Shown: positions 8,595-20,363, numbered from the stretch's first letter. The stretch is DNA of 64,000 nt from Rhizobiaceae bacterium (GCA_023953845.1 JAMLJC010000001.1:1-64000); one strand, 5' to 3'. Numbers and translations: made by a program. Notes: generated by a model not told the origin, from the letters alone.

Positions 8595-9797
8595 ATGACC
8601 GCACACACGCCCGCCTGGGAAATCGAGAAGCCGACCGCCCTTCTGGTGCTCGCCGACGGCACCGTCATCGACGGCCGGGGCCTCGGCGCGACGGGTACGG
8701 CGGGCGCGGAGGTCTGCTTCAACACGGCGCTGACCGGCTACGAGGAGATCCTCACCGATCCCTCCTATGCCGGCCAGATCGTCACCTTCACCTTTCCGCA
8801 TATCGGCAATGTCGGCACCAATGACGAGGACATAGAGGATTTGACCCCGGCGGCTCGCGCCGGCGCCGTCGGCGCGATCTTCAAGGCGAACGTCACCGAT
8901 CCGTCGAATTATCGCGCAGCACTCCATCTCGACCAGTGGCTGAAGCGGCGCGGCGTCATCGCCATGTCCGGCCTCGACACCCGCGCGCTGACCGCGCTGA
9001 TCCGCGAGAAGGGCGCGCCGAACGCCGTCATCGCCCACAGTCCGGACGGCAAGTTCGACGTCGAGGATCTGAAGCGGCAGGCGAAGGCCTGGTCCGGCCT
9101 CGTCGGCCTCGATCTCGCCAAGGAGGTCACGTCGGGCCAGTCTTCCGTCTGGACCGAAACGCCCTGGGTCTGGGACGAAGGCTATGCCGCGCAGGACGCG
9201 CCGACCATGCACGTCGTCGCCGTAGACTACGGCGTGAAGCGCAACATATTGCGCCTGCTCGCCGGCCTCGGCGCGAAGGTGACGGTCGTGCCGGCAAAGA
9301 CCGGCGCGGACGAGATCCTCGCGCTCAAGCCGGACGGCGTGTTCCTCTCCAACGGCCCTGGCGATCCGGCCGCCACCGGCGAATATGCCGTGCCGGTCAT
9401 CAGGGACCTGCTGGACGCCGATATTCCGATGTTCGGCATCTGCCTCGGCCACCAGATGCTGGCGCTGGCCGTCGGCGGCAAGACGGAGAAGATGCATCAG
9501 GGCCATCACGGCGCGAACCATCCGGTCAAGGACCACACCACCGGCAAGGTCGAGATCGTGTCGATGAATCACGGCTTTGCGGTCGATTCGAAGTCTTTGC
9601 CCGAAGGCGTTGACGAGACTCATGTTTCCCTGTTCGACGGTTCGAACTGCGGCATCTCGCTCGCCGGCAAGCCCGTCTTCTCGGTGCAGCACCACCCGGA
9701 AGCCTCGCCCGGCCCGCAGGATTCGCACTATCTCTTCAAGCGCTTCGTCAACCTGATCCGCGAAAGGCGCGGCGAACCGGCGCTGGCTGAGCGCTGA
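8595..9797 (+). CDS. carA: Carbamoyl phosphate synthetase small subunit (glutaminase)
   Basis: CarA hydrolyses glutamine and channels ammonia to CarB for carbamoyl phosphate, the precursor of pyrimidines and arginine. The 400-residue protein has the CPSase small-chain N-terminal domain (GEE-like TGYEEILTDPSY, then IGNVGTNDEDIED). A class I glutamine amidotransferase domain follows, with the nucleophile Cys283 in GICLGHQ and the His367/Glu369 pair in QHHPEASPGP. The ATG at 8595 is preferred because GGAG at 8585-8588 precedes it; an in-frame ATG at 8583 has no ribosome site. carB lies 3.3 kb downstream and is not contiguous. The 284-base leader gap shows no attenuator that could be identified. 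Confidence 0.96.
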   Translation: MTAHTPAWEIEKPTALLVLADGTVIDGRGLGATGTAGAEVCFNTALTGYEEILTDPSYAGQIVTFTFPHIGNVGTNDEDIEDLTPAARAGAVGAIFKANVTDPSNYRAALHLDQWLKRRGVIAMSGLDTRALTALIREKGAPNAVIAHSPDGKFDVEDLKRQAKAWSGLVGLDLAKEVTSGQSSVWTETPWVWDEGYAAQDAPTMHVVAVDYGVKRNILRLLAGLGAKVTVVPAKTGADEILALKPDGVFLSNGPGDPAATGEYAVPVIRDLLDADIPMFGICLGHQMLALAVGGKTEKMHQGHHGANHPVKDHTTGKVEIVSMNHGFAVDSKSLPEGVDETHVSLFDGSNCGISLAGKPVFSVQHHPEASPGPQDSHYLFKRFVNLIRERRGEPALAER

Positions 9798-9804
9798 GCC
9801 GCTT

Positions 9805-9821
9805 GCGGCAGGTTCTGCCGC
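9805..9821. terminator. Short perfect hairpin between convergent genes
   Basis: GCGGCAG, loop GTT, CTGCCGC fills the 24-base gap between the carA stop and the stop of the convergent YihY gene. There is no U-tract. It may act as a bidirectional transcription end or RNA-stabilising stem. Confidence 0.45.
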
Positions 9822-10799
9822 TTAGCTCGCCGCGACCGTATCCGCCATGCGCGCGCCGCGCTCTCCGAGCGGCTGCGGCGGTCCTGTCGTGGAATCGACC
9901 GCCGTCTGGTGTTCCATCTCGGCGTTGAGCTCGGCCCCGACGATCAGGATCGTGATCGACAGCCAGACCCAGATCATGAAGCCGATCACCGCGCCGAGCG
10001 AGCCGTAGGTCGCGTTGTAGTCCGCGAAATTCTGCAGATAGTAGGAAAAGCCGGCCGACACGGCGAGCCACACCACCGTCGCCAGCGTGGCGCCCCATGT
10101 CAGCCAGCGCCACTTCGCCCGCTCGCGGCTCGGCCCGAAGCGGTAAAGCAGCGTGATGCCGATCCATACGAAAGCCAGCGTGATGGGCCAGCGCGCCAGC
10201 GATACGATCACTTCCTGCCAGCGGTCGAGATAGAGCAGCGCCAGCATGGCGGGCACGACGCCTACCGACATCAGAAGCACGATGCCGACGAGAATCGCGC
10301 CCAGCGTGAACAGGCCCGACCACAGGTTGAGCATGATGATCGAGCGCTTCTCGGTCTCGCCATAGGCGATGTTGATCGCGTCGAACAATGCCTTCATGCC
10401 GCTGTTGGCGCTCCACAGCGCCACGGCGAGGCCGATCAGGAAGCCGACGCTCAGCGCGTCCCTGTCCTGCGAGGCCAGCGCGTCGAGCTGCGAGCGGATG
10501 ATGTCGAGCCCGCCCGACGGCAGCATGCCGCCGAGATAGGCCACATGCTCGGCGATGGTGCGCGGATCGGCGACAAAACCATAAAGAGAGACGAAGGCGG
10601 CGAGCGCCGGAAACAGCGCGAGCAGCAGGTAAAAGGTCACGCCGGCGGCAACGAGCATCGCCCGGTCGTCATTGGTCTCGCTCCAGACGCGCTTGAGGAT
10701 GCGCCACCAGGCCCGCTTTGGAAATTCCGAAGGATGCGCCGCGTCCCGGCCGCTTGCATCCCGACGATCCGCGTTTCCCCTGAGCCGGCCCGCATCCAT
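9822..10799 (-). CDS. YihY/virulence factor BrkB family membrane protein
   Basis: A 325-residue inner-membrane protein. A soluble N-terminus (about 45 residues, Arg/Asp-rich) precedes six or so hydrophobic segments. The family motifs AAGVTFYLLLALFPALAAFVSLYGF, ALWSANSGMKALFDAINIAY and SLGAVIGFMIWVWLSITILIVGAELNAE are present. The family was once called ribonuclease BN by mistake; the true function is unknown. The gene is convergent with carA and stands alone. Confidence 0.9.
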   Translation of the reverse strand: MDAGRLRGNADRRDASGRDAAHPSEFPKRAWWRILKRVWSETNDDRAMLVAAGVTFYLLLALFPALAAFVSLYGFVADPRTIAEHVAYLGGMLPSGGLDIIRSQLDALASQDRDALSVGFLIGLAVALWSANSGMKALFDAINIAYGETEKRSIIMLNLWSGLFTLGAILVGIVLLMSVGVVPAMLALLYLDRWQEVIVSLARWPITLAFVWIGITLLYRFGPSRERAKWRWLTWGATLATVVWLAVSAGFSYYLQNFADYNATYGSLGAVIGFMIWVWLSITILIVGAELNAEMEHQTAVDSTTGPPQPLGERGARMADTVAAS

Positions 10800-10974
10800 G
10801 GTTTCCCCCTCCGACAGTCTATTCGACTGGAGGGCGAACGCGCGGAGACGCCAATTGGTTCAACGGCTTGCCGAAAATGCCGGAATCAAAAGGCGAGATG
10901 CGCAACCGGCATCACGGGTCTTCGCCGCAGGTTATGCAGCCTGCGGCGCGTCTATCCCATATCGCCGGATCGCG

Positions 10975-11907
10975 TCAGATCGGATTGTTGAAGGTGTCGC
11001 AGTCCGACAGCTTGCCGCTCTTGAAGCCCCGCGCGAACCAGGTCTGACGCTGGGCCGAGGTGCCGTGGTTGAAGCTTTCCGGCACGACATAGCCCTGCGA
11101 GCGCTTTTGCAGCGTGTCGTCGCCGATCTGCTGCGCGGCGTTCAGCGCTTCCTCCAGATCGCCCTTTTCGAGCAGGCCCTTCTGCGCCGTATAGTGCCCC
11201 CACACGCCGGCGAAGCAATCGGCCTGAAGCTCGACGCGCATCGACATCTGGTTCGCTTCCACTTCGGTCATCTGCTGCCGCATCTGGTTGAATTTAGGCA
11301 GGATGCCGGTGAGGTTCTGGACGTGGTGGCCGACCTCGTGCGCGATCACATAGGCCTGCGCGAAATCGCCGGACGCGCCGAACTGGCGGTCGAGCTGGTC
11401 GAAGAACGTCGTGTCGAGATAGACTTTCTGGTCGCCCGGGCAGTAGAAAGGCCCGGATGCGGCGGATGCGAAGCCGCAGGCCGACCGCACCTGATTCGCG
11501 AACAAGAGCAGCGTCGGCTCCGTATACTTCAGCCCTTCGGCCTGAAAAATGCCGTTCCAGACGTCCTCGGTCTCCGCCAGCACCGTCGATACGAACTGGG
11601 TCATCTCGTCGGAGGCCGGCGAGCCCGTGCCGCTGTCGGTCGTCTCGCTGATCTGGCCACCGCCGCCCGGCACGCCGCCGCCATTGAGCATTTCGAGCGG
11701 ATCGATGCCGCAGGCGCGCAATGCGAAGAACAGCACCACGAGGATGATGATCGTCGAGATGCTCATCCCGCTGCCGGTGCCGCGGCCGATCGGAATGCGC
11801 ACCCTGCCCGGGCCGCCGCCTCCGGGAAGCCCGCCCGGAAAACCGCCGCCGCTGCGGCCGCGCGTATCCTCGACGTTTGAGCTTTGACGACGGCCCTTCC
11901 AGAGCAT
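10975..11907 (-). CDS. Neutral zinc metallopeptidase (YpfJ/KPN_02809 family)
   Basis: A 310-residue putative membrane-anchored metalloprotease. The N-terminus is Gly/Arg/Pro-rich and cytoplasmic. One transmembrane helix follows (MSISTIIILVVLFFALRACGID, around residue 50). The catalytic domain carries the zinc motif HEVGHHVQ, and later the conserved ELQADCFAGVW acidic motif and the SFNHGTSAQRQTWFARGF end. Family members are widespread but their substrates are unknown. Spacing to neighbours suggests a monocistronic gene. The 175-base gap to 10799 holds nothing recognised. Confidence 0.92.
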   Translation of the reverse strand: MLWKGRRQSSNVEDTRGRSGGGFPGGLPGGGGPGRVRIPIGRGTGSGMSISTIIILVVLFFALRACGIDPLEMLNGGGVPGGGGQISETTDSGTGSPASDEMTQFVSTVLAETEDVWNGIFQAEGLKYTEPTLLLFANQVRSACGFASAASGPFYCPGDQKVYLDTTFFDQLDRQFGASGDFAQAYVIAHEVGHHVQNLTGILPKFNQMRQQMTEVEANQMSMRVELQADCFAGVWGHYTAQKGLLEKGDLEEALNAAQQIGDDTLQKRSQGYVVPESFNHGTSAQRQTWFARGFKSGKLSDCDTFNNPI

Positions 11908-12136
11908 GCTTCAGTCCTCGATCGATTGGCCGCCGACGGAACGCCGCCGGCACTGGTCACAAATATCCGAAGGTTCCGTTCAAGTCACAGGAAAAACGGG
12001 CGGAGTTTTGGTTCGCATTTCGGACCCGGGTGGAAAAGCACACTCCGGACCCAACGGGTTCAAGGTGGACAGTTCGCGAACCGGTCCCATGTCTTCAGCA
12101 ATCCCCCATGTCTTGAGCAATCCGAGGAGAAGATCC

Positions 12137-12469
12137 ATGCCAAAATTCGTGACCATCGGATATGGAGACCGGAAGGGCTACGACCGCACCGCTGTGGCCG
12201 TTCGGGATGCGGCCCATGCGCATGACGCGAAATTGCGGAAGAATGGAGCGTTGATCGGCGTAGCCGGCAATCCCGTGCAAGTGCGCAATCCCGACGCGGC
12301 TCATGTGAAAACGACGGATGGCCCGTTCATGACGTCCTCCTTGCCGGTCGCCGGCTTTGCGATCATCGAAGCCGCCGATCTGGCCGAGGCCATAGACATG
12401 GTTTCGCGCACGCCCTGCGCCGTCGCCCACGGTGTCGTCGAGGTTTGGCCGCTTCAGCAGCCGTCCTGA
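12137..12469 (+). CDS. YCII-related domain protein
   Basis: A 110-residue YciI-like protein (ferredoxin-like alpha/beta barrel). It starts MPKFVTIGYGDRKGYDRT and includes DAKLRKNGALIGVAGNPVQVRN and a C-terminal FAIIEAADLAEAIDMVSRTPCAVAHGVVEVWPL. Only the ATG at 12137 is preceded by a good ribosome site (GAGGAG at 12124-12129); the frame remains open further upstream but without support. Biochemical function is unknown; relatives often accompany sigma factor or dyp-type enzymes, which are absent here. Confidence 0.8.
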   Translation: MPKFVTIGYGDRKGYDRTAVAVRDAAHAHDAKLRKNGALIGVAGNPVQVRNPDAAHVKTTDGPFMTSSLPVAGFAIIEAADLAEAIDMVSRTPCAVAHGVVEVWPLQQPS

Positions 12470-12561
12470 GCCGAAATCCGGCACGGACGTGCTACCGAAA
12501 AGCTGATGCTCTCGCACCCAGAGCCGCCCAAGTCCGCCGCTTTCCAGACGCCGGGTGGCTC

Positions 12562-12750
12562 TCAGAGCTTCTGCTTCTTTCCGGCGCTCTTGCCGTCGGA
12601 GCTTTTCGAGCGCTCCTCGAAGCGTTCCTCACCTTTCTTCAGGTCTTTTCCCATGCGCGCCTCGACCTTCTTTTCTTCCTTCGCGGTCTCCTTGCGAAGC
12701 TGCCTGGCGGCCTCCTTGCCTTCCTTGGTCGGTGCTACTGTCACGCCCAT
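12562..12750 (-). CDS. Small Lys/Glu-rich protein, unknown function
   Basis: A 62-residue highly charged protein beginning MGVTVAPTKEGKEAARQLRK and ending KKQKL. The ATG at 12750 has a strong AAGGAGAAAGG upstream. The sequence is almost all Lys, Glu, Arg and Ala with no hydrophobic core, predicting an extended or helical, possibly nucleic-acid-binding polypeptide. A longer frame to 12909 exists but lacks a ribosome site. No family was recognised; the charge pattern and ribosome site argue that it is real. Confidence 0.6.
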   Translation of the reverse strand: MGVTVAPTKEGKEAARQLRKETAKEEKKVEARMGKDLKKGEERFEERSKSSDGKSAGKKQKL

Positions 12751-13081
12751 TGCCTTTCTCCTTGGCTGGTGAGGTAGCGCTAAACGCGCGAGCACGCCCG
12801 GCGTTCCGGGCGCGAACGGCGTTTGGAGAAAATCGCACTGCAATGCCGGCCGTTGAATGACGGGCGTTCTTGTCCGCGATCTCCTGTCGCTGCCGTCGGT
12901 TGCCGACATCGGCGCAAACAGGCATTTCCGGGGTTCCCTACCCCGCCGGGTTCCCCTATAGAGCCCGCTTAGCCTGACAGATTTCCCTTGCGCACCGGCT
13001 GGCCTTCGTGACGCGTCCGCGCGTTCCCGGAGGAGCCCGAGCCGGCGCTACGCGCAAGTCCAGAAAAGCACGGACCCACGC
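12751..13081. other. Gap upstream of carB without recognised genes
   Basis: The 331 bases in front of carB contain one perfect small hairpin, CGCCCGG-CGTT-CCGGGCG at 12795-12812, and no clear open frame with a ribosome site. The carB promoter should lie here but no convincing -35/-10 pair was identified. carB itself has only a weak GGAC-type ribosome site at about 13071-13074. Confidence 0.5.
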
Positions 13082-16582
<3,501 letters not shown>

Positions 16583-16593
16583 GCACCGCCTCT

Positions 16594-16631
16594 ACCTCCC
16601 CCTTGTGGGGAGGTCGGTCGCAAAGCGACCG
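16594..16631. repeat. Double-hairpin palindromic repeat just after carB
   Basis: The first stem is ACCTCCCC-CTTGT-GGGGAGGT (16594-16614), immediately followed by a second stem CGGTCGC-AAA-GCGACCG (16615-16631). The pairing of a C/G-tract hairpin with a second short hairpin is the same architecture seen at 2811 and inside uvrB. It may double as a transcription end for carB. The rest of the gap 16632-16839 holds nothing recognised. Confidence 0.75.
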
Positions 16632-16839
16632 GATGGGGATACGGCGACAGCGCGCCGACGCATCGCTTTTTGGCCTGCATGACATTCCCTGTCGAAAGCG
16701 TTTTGTCACTTGCGACGAGACATGCCTCGGGTTTTCAGCAATCGTCAGTCTGTCTCGGGCTTTTGGTGCTGCTCCATACAAACGGAAGCCTCGACCTTAA
16801 AGCGGAGACTTTACTGGAGGCGCGCCGTGCCAATAGCCG

Positions 16840-17751
16840 TCATTTTAGGGCATTGGCGATCGTGAACTCCCATACTTCGTCAGCTATCCAGTTTCTGAAG
16901 GCACGAACCTTCGGATGGTCCTGATTGCCTGTCCGGTAAACGAGGTCATATCCCCATTCGACTTCCAGCCTGGCTAGCGGGAACAGCGCCACAAGACGGC
17001 CTGCCGCGAGGTCTTCGGCGACCAGCACGCTACGTCCAAGCGCCACGCCTTCACCCCGGATCGCGGCCTCGATGGACATGCTCCCGAGACTGTAGCCAGC
17101 ACCCCGTGGCTTTGGATATGGCAGTTCCATCATAGAGAACCAGCGTTCCCATGTCGTATTCATGCCGATCTCATGGATCAGTTGGCATTTCGACAGGGCA
17201 TTTGGAGAGTCCAGCCCACCCATTCGGTCGCGATAGTTTGGGGAACACACCGGAGAGACGGTTTCGTTCATGATGCGCTCGGCCGCCGCCGCGGAATACT
17301 GTCCGGCCCCGTAGCGCAGAGCGACATCGACGTGACCGGCAGCAAAATCCACGGGGGCGTCAGTCACTTCCAGATGGATGTCCAAATCCGGATATCGCGC
17401 CATTAGCCGGTGCAAGCGAGACGTCAGCCATTTGCTTGCGAAAGAAACGCCTGAACTTACCACGAGGCGCGTGTCGTCGTTCCTGCGGCGAACGACTTCC
17501 GCCTCGCGCGCGAGTTCGGAGAGCAGGCGAGTGACGGCGCCGAAGAACGAGACGCCGGCATCGGTCAGTTCGATCCTGCGAGTCATGCGGCGGAAAAGCT
17601 GCGTCCCCAGATTGTCTTCCAGCGCCTTGATCTGGCGGCTCACCGCACCGTGGGTCAGATGCAGTTCCTCTGCTGCCAGCGTCATGCTCAGCCTTCTCCC
17701 AGTCGCCTCGAAGGCGCGGAGCGTTTGCAAGGGAGGAAGTTGGTCAGGCAT
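16840..17751 (-). CDS. LysR-family regulator, GcvA-like
   Basis: A 303-residue LysR-type transcription factor. It has an N-terminal winged helix (LQTLRAFEATGRRLSMTLAAEELHLTHGAVSRQIKALED, residues about 9-47) and a C-terminal periplasmic-binding-like sensor domain. It is divergent from a DMT-family exporter, whose expression it probably controls. Two in-frame starts exist, 17772 and 17751. The second is preferred because AAGGACC precedes it, and because the upstream start would overlap the dyad symmetry at 17765-17791. The effector is unknown. Confidence 0.9.
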   Translation of the reverse strand: MPDQLPPLQTLRAFEATGRRLSMTLAAEELHLTHGAVSRQIKALEDNLGTQLFRRMTRRIELTDAGVSFFGAVTRLLSELAREAEVVRRRNDDTRLVVSSGVSFASKWLTSRLHRLMARYPDLDIHLEVTDAPVDFAAGHVDVALRYGAGQYSAAAAERIMNETVSPVCSPNYRDRMGGLDSPNALSKCQLIHEIGMNTTWERWFSMMELPYPKPRGAGYSLGSMSIEAAIRGEGVALGRSVLVAEDLAAGRLVALFPLARLEVEWGYDLVYRTGNQDHPKVRAFRNWIADEVWEFTIANALK

Positions 17752-17764
17752 CGGGTCCTTATAT

Positions 17765-17791
17765 GTGATCATAGCTCACGTATTCTGTGAG
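17765..17791. promoter_or_regulatory. Candidate LysR operator (two overlapping dyads)
   Basis: TGATCATAGCTCA at 17766-17778 fits the LysR T-N11-A consensus within a longer dyad GTGA-N7-TCAC. It overlaps a second dyad, CTCAC-N7-GTGAG, at 17775-17791. The sites lie between the divergent LysR and DMT genes, immediately in front of the preferred LysR start, as expected for autoregulation plus activation of the exporter. Confidence 0.5.
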
Positions 17792-17958
17792 AACAAATGG
17801 TTTGTCGACAGGGCTTGGCTGCTCTTAGACATGACACAGACGCACATGCTCACCAATCGCATCAAACGAAGCCGTCATGACGCAGAACGCTACCGACGCA
17901 GTTGCCCCACCTGCCGTTCTCTTTTGCCCGCCTTCTTTCCACGAGGAGCGTCGGCGCA

Positions 17959-18834
17959 ATGCTGTTGCTCGCGATCATGTGGGGCCTGTCGATCCCGATC
18001 ACCAAGCTGGGGCTGGAAACGATCCCGCCCATAACGCTGACCGCCATACGTTTCGTTGTGGCGGTCCCCCTGTTCATGATTCTGGCGGCGGGACGGCTTC
18101 GCGTGCCATGGCAGGCGGTCCCCAGCATCATCGCGCTCGGCGTGATGGGCATTACACTCGGCAATGTCGCCCAATCCTTCGGCGTGCAAGGCACATCCGC
18201 GTCGGCCGGGACGATTATCTCGGCGACGATCCCCATCTTCATCGTGATCTTCGCCGCAGTCCGCCTCAAGCAGTCCGTTGCAGGACGGCAGTGGATCGGC
18301 CTGCTCGCAGCCTTTGGCGGCATTGCATTGGTGGCAGTGGGAAGCGGTTCGGGCGTTGACGAGATGACGAGGACCACGCCCGCCGGCGTGGTCTGGATGC
18401 TCGTCTCGGCCGTCGCCATTGCGTTCTACTATATCTGGAGCGCCGAACTCACCGAGAAATACGGCACTTTGCCCGTCGCCGCATGGAACGCCATGGCCGG
18501 CCTTGTCGCGATCCTGCCATTGGCCGGTTGGGAATTGATGCATGAGCCCGTGCAGTTCACGATGCAGGGGATATGGGCGATCGTTTATCTCGGCGTCATG
18601 GTGACGGTCGTGGGCCTGCTTCTGTGGCTATATCTGCTACGCACCGTTCCGGCGCGGGTCGCGGCGAGCGTGCAGTATCTTCAGCCCGTGTTTGGGATTG
18701 CCGCCGCGTCGGTTCTCTTTGGCGATCAACTCGGCCTGATGTTCGCGCTGGGCGTGCTCCTGATTCTGGGCGGTCTCGCTTTGGCGGTCGCCAATAAACG
18801 GCCCATGTCCGAGGAGACGGTGCCGCACGAATAA
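17959..18834 (+). CDS. EamA/DMT-family transporter
   Basis: A 291-residue drug/metabolite-type inner-membrane exporter with ten predicted hydrophobic segments in two EamA repeats (first: LLLAIMWGLSIPITKLGLE; second: TTPAGVVWMLVSAVAIAFYYIWSAE). GAGGAG at 17943-17948 supports the ATG at 17959. The frame is open to a TTG at 17902, which would add LPHLPFSFARLLSTRSVGA but has no ribosome site. An ATG at 17877 in another frame encodes a plausible leader, so a frameshift near 17910 cannot be excluded. The substrate is unknown; the neighbouring LysR gene is its likely regulator. Confidence 0.85.
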   Translation: MLLLAIMWGLSIPITKLGLETIPPITLTAIRFVVAVPLFMILAAGRLRVPWQAVPSIIALGVMGITLGNVAQSFGVQGTSASAGTIISATIPIFIVIFAAVRLKQSVAGRQWIGLLAAFGGIALVAVGSGSGVDEMTRTTPAGVVWMLVSAVAIAFYYIWSAELTEKYGTLPVAAWNAMAGLVAILPLAGWELMHEPVQFTMQGIWAIVYLGVMVTVVGLLLWLYLLRTVPARVAASVQYLQPVFGIAAASVLFGDQLGLMFALGVLLILGGLALAVANKRPMSEETVPHE

Positions 18835-18919
18835 GCGGAACGGCTACTTATGTAGCTGTCGCGATGCCGCCGAAACCCGTGGCAACGATCGACTGGCGTA
18901 TCGATGTAGAGGCCAGTGT

Positions 18920-19457
18920 CTACCCCACCCACGCCCCATACTCCTTCACCAGCCCCTCATACTCCTCCATCTTGGGAAACTCGGCAAAGCTCCGCACCGC
19001 CCCCGTTTCGGCAAACGCCAGTTTTGTGCTCGTATAGGTCTCCATGAACGGCCGGAACCATGCGGTTTCGTCCAGCATGGTCGGCCGCACATTGACGAAC
19101 CAGTCCATGCCCTCTGCGCGGGTGAACATCCACATCATGCAGTGCCCGCAGCAATAGTGATGGATGTCCGGCCCCTGATTGCCGCCGATCACCGGTTCGC
19201 CCTTCGTCACGGCAAAGCCGTCGGCGGGGAGTGAGAAACGTCGGGGCGAAGCCCGCCAAAAGCGAACGATTTCGCTTTTGGAGTTTCGAACGCCCGGAGC
19301 CATAGCGGAGGGCAGCCGTCAGCGAATAGGCCGACGCCGACATCTTCTGGCAACCCCGGCAGTGGCAGGCGGTGGTGACCAGCGGCGGTTTGCTGACGCG
19401 GATTTCGACGCGCCCGCAGCGGCAGGACCCGGAAAGCGGCAACGGAATGGACGGCAT
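18920..19457 (-). pseudogene. GFA-family (DUF636) protein, broken by a palindromic insertion
   Basis: The N-terminal part from the ATG at 19457 has the zinc-binding Cys pattern of glutathione-dependent formaldehyde-activating-like proteins (GSCRCGRVEIRV, then ACHCRGCQKMSASAYSLTAA). The remainder (LPADGFAVTKGEPVIGG, HHYCCGHCMMWMFTRAEGMDWF) continues in a different frame to the stop at 18920. Between them lies about 79 bp of foreign sequence with a perfect hairpin. Total length is 538 bases, one more than a multiple of three. Removing about 79 bases would leave a 153-codon gene, normal for the family. The C-terminal fragment alone (from 19303) lacks half of the zinc ligands. Confidence 0.82.
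19239..19317. repeat. Palindromic insertion inside the GFA gene
   Basis: An insertion of about 79 bp (ends approximate) interrupts the GFA-family gene. Its core is a perfect hairpin, CCAAAAGCGAA (19256-19266), CGAT, TTCGCTTTTGG (19271-19281). Its right end holds the 18-mer at 19300-19317 that also occurs at 51828-51845. The inferred length, not a multiple of three, explains the frame change in the host gene. It is distinct from the CCCCTCCCC-type repeats. Confidence 0.7.
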
Positions 19458-19541
19458 GGCAGGCTCCTCTCCTTCCCTTTGTGGAAGAAGGCAGACCGGC
19501 ATGCAAGCGTCGCGACACGCCGCCCCGACCGCCCCTCCCTT

Positions 19542-19701
19542 CGTCATCCTATGGCAAGCGCAGCGAAGCGGAGCGCGACCATGGGATCCATGCCTGAACG
19601 TTGGGTAGACGAGACGGCGGGCGACCGGCGCGCCTGTCCGCCGCCGCCACGCCTTTGCCGGCGTTCAGGCATGGATCCTCGGGTCAGGCCCGAGGATGAC
19701 G
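19542..19701. mobile_element. MITE-like composite palindromic element, 160 bp
   Basis: The ends CGTCATCC (19542-19549) and GGATGACG (19694-19701) are inverted copies. Inside, a perfect 17-bp inverted repeat GGATCCATGCCTGAACG (19584-19600) and its complement (19662-19678) flank a GC-rich centre. The right side also has ATCCTCGGG-TCAGG-CCCGAGGAT (19675-19697). There is no coding capacity. The structure suggests a non-autonomous palindromic element of a kind common in alphaproteobacterial intergenic DNA. It occupies most of the gap 19458-19820, in which nothing else was recognised. Confidence 0.65.
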
Positions 19702-19820
19702 AGGGGGAGAGGATGGCGAAAAGATGAGGCGCCAAAGCAGGGCCTTGGTCGACAGCCGGGGCGCGTCGCGGCCTTCGTCAGGCGGTTCGGCGTCTGCCGG
19801 AAACGCTCCGGCGCTGTCCC

Positions 19821-20363
19821 TCAATGATGCGCGGCCGGTTTTTCCCCGCCCTTGCCGCCGCCTTCGGCCGCTCCAGCCGCCTCGTGCTCGGCGCGGGCGA
19901 CCTCCGAGACCATGAGGTCGCAGGAGATTTCCGTCACGGTGCCGACGCGGCGGTTGGCGGCGATCCAGGCGAGATGCACCATGGCTCCGTCCGTTTTGGC
20001 CTCCGCTTCGCTCGCCGCCCTGAGCGCGTCGACGCGCATCTCGCCGCAAATGCCCTTCAGGAGTTCAGAGAGCGCGAAGCTGTAGGCGGCGGACCCTTCG
20101 GCGACGGCCTCCGGCGGCAGCGCCGAGACATGGGTCTGGTCGGTGCCGTGCCCGCCCTCACCATGGCCCTCGGCGGCGGCGTGGTCGGCCGAGCCGAGGC
20201 CGATGGCGGACGCGACGAAGGGCCAGCCGGCATAGCCGCCGCCGGCGAGCACCAGCGGCGCGACGGCGAACAGCGCGAGTTTCACCTTCGACCGCTTCTT
20301 CGGCGCGGCCGGCGGTTCGGAGGGAGCGGCAGCGGCCGACTTGTCTTTTTTCTTTCTGAACAT
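19821..20363 (-). CDS. Hypothetical membrane-anchored protein, His/Gly/Glu-rich
   Basis: A 180-residue protein of unknown family. A Lys/Ala/Pro-rich cytoplasmic start (MFRKKKDKSAAAAPSE) is followed by one hydrophobic segment (residues about 28-55, LALFAVAPLVLAGGGYAGWPFVAS). A His/Gly/Glu linker, a helical domain (SAAYSFALSELLKGICGEMRVDALRAA) with two later cysteines, and a second His/Gly-rich tail ending in HH follow. The overall shape, with a cytoplasmic start, single TM and extracytoplasmic domain, resembles FliL-like or periplasmic scaffold proteins, but homology was not recognised. The His-rich runs could bind metal; that is speculation. Confidence 0.7.
   Translation of the reverse strand: MFRKKKDKSAAAAPSEPPAAPKKRSKVKLALFAVAPLVLAGGGYAGWPFVASAIGLGSADHAAAEGHGEGGHGTDQTHVSALPPEAVAEGSAAYSFALSELLKGICGEMRVDALRAASEAEAKTDGAMVHLAWIAANRRVGTVTEISCDLMVSEVARAEHEAAGAAEGGGKGGEKPAAHH

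Noticed and set aside
19239..19303. Start of a short separate protein (MAPGVRNSKSEIVRFW) formed by the GFA C-terminal fragment
   Set aside because: The first residues come from the inserted repeat and the product would lack the N-terminal zinc ligands. It is treated as part of a pseudogene.
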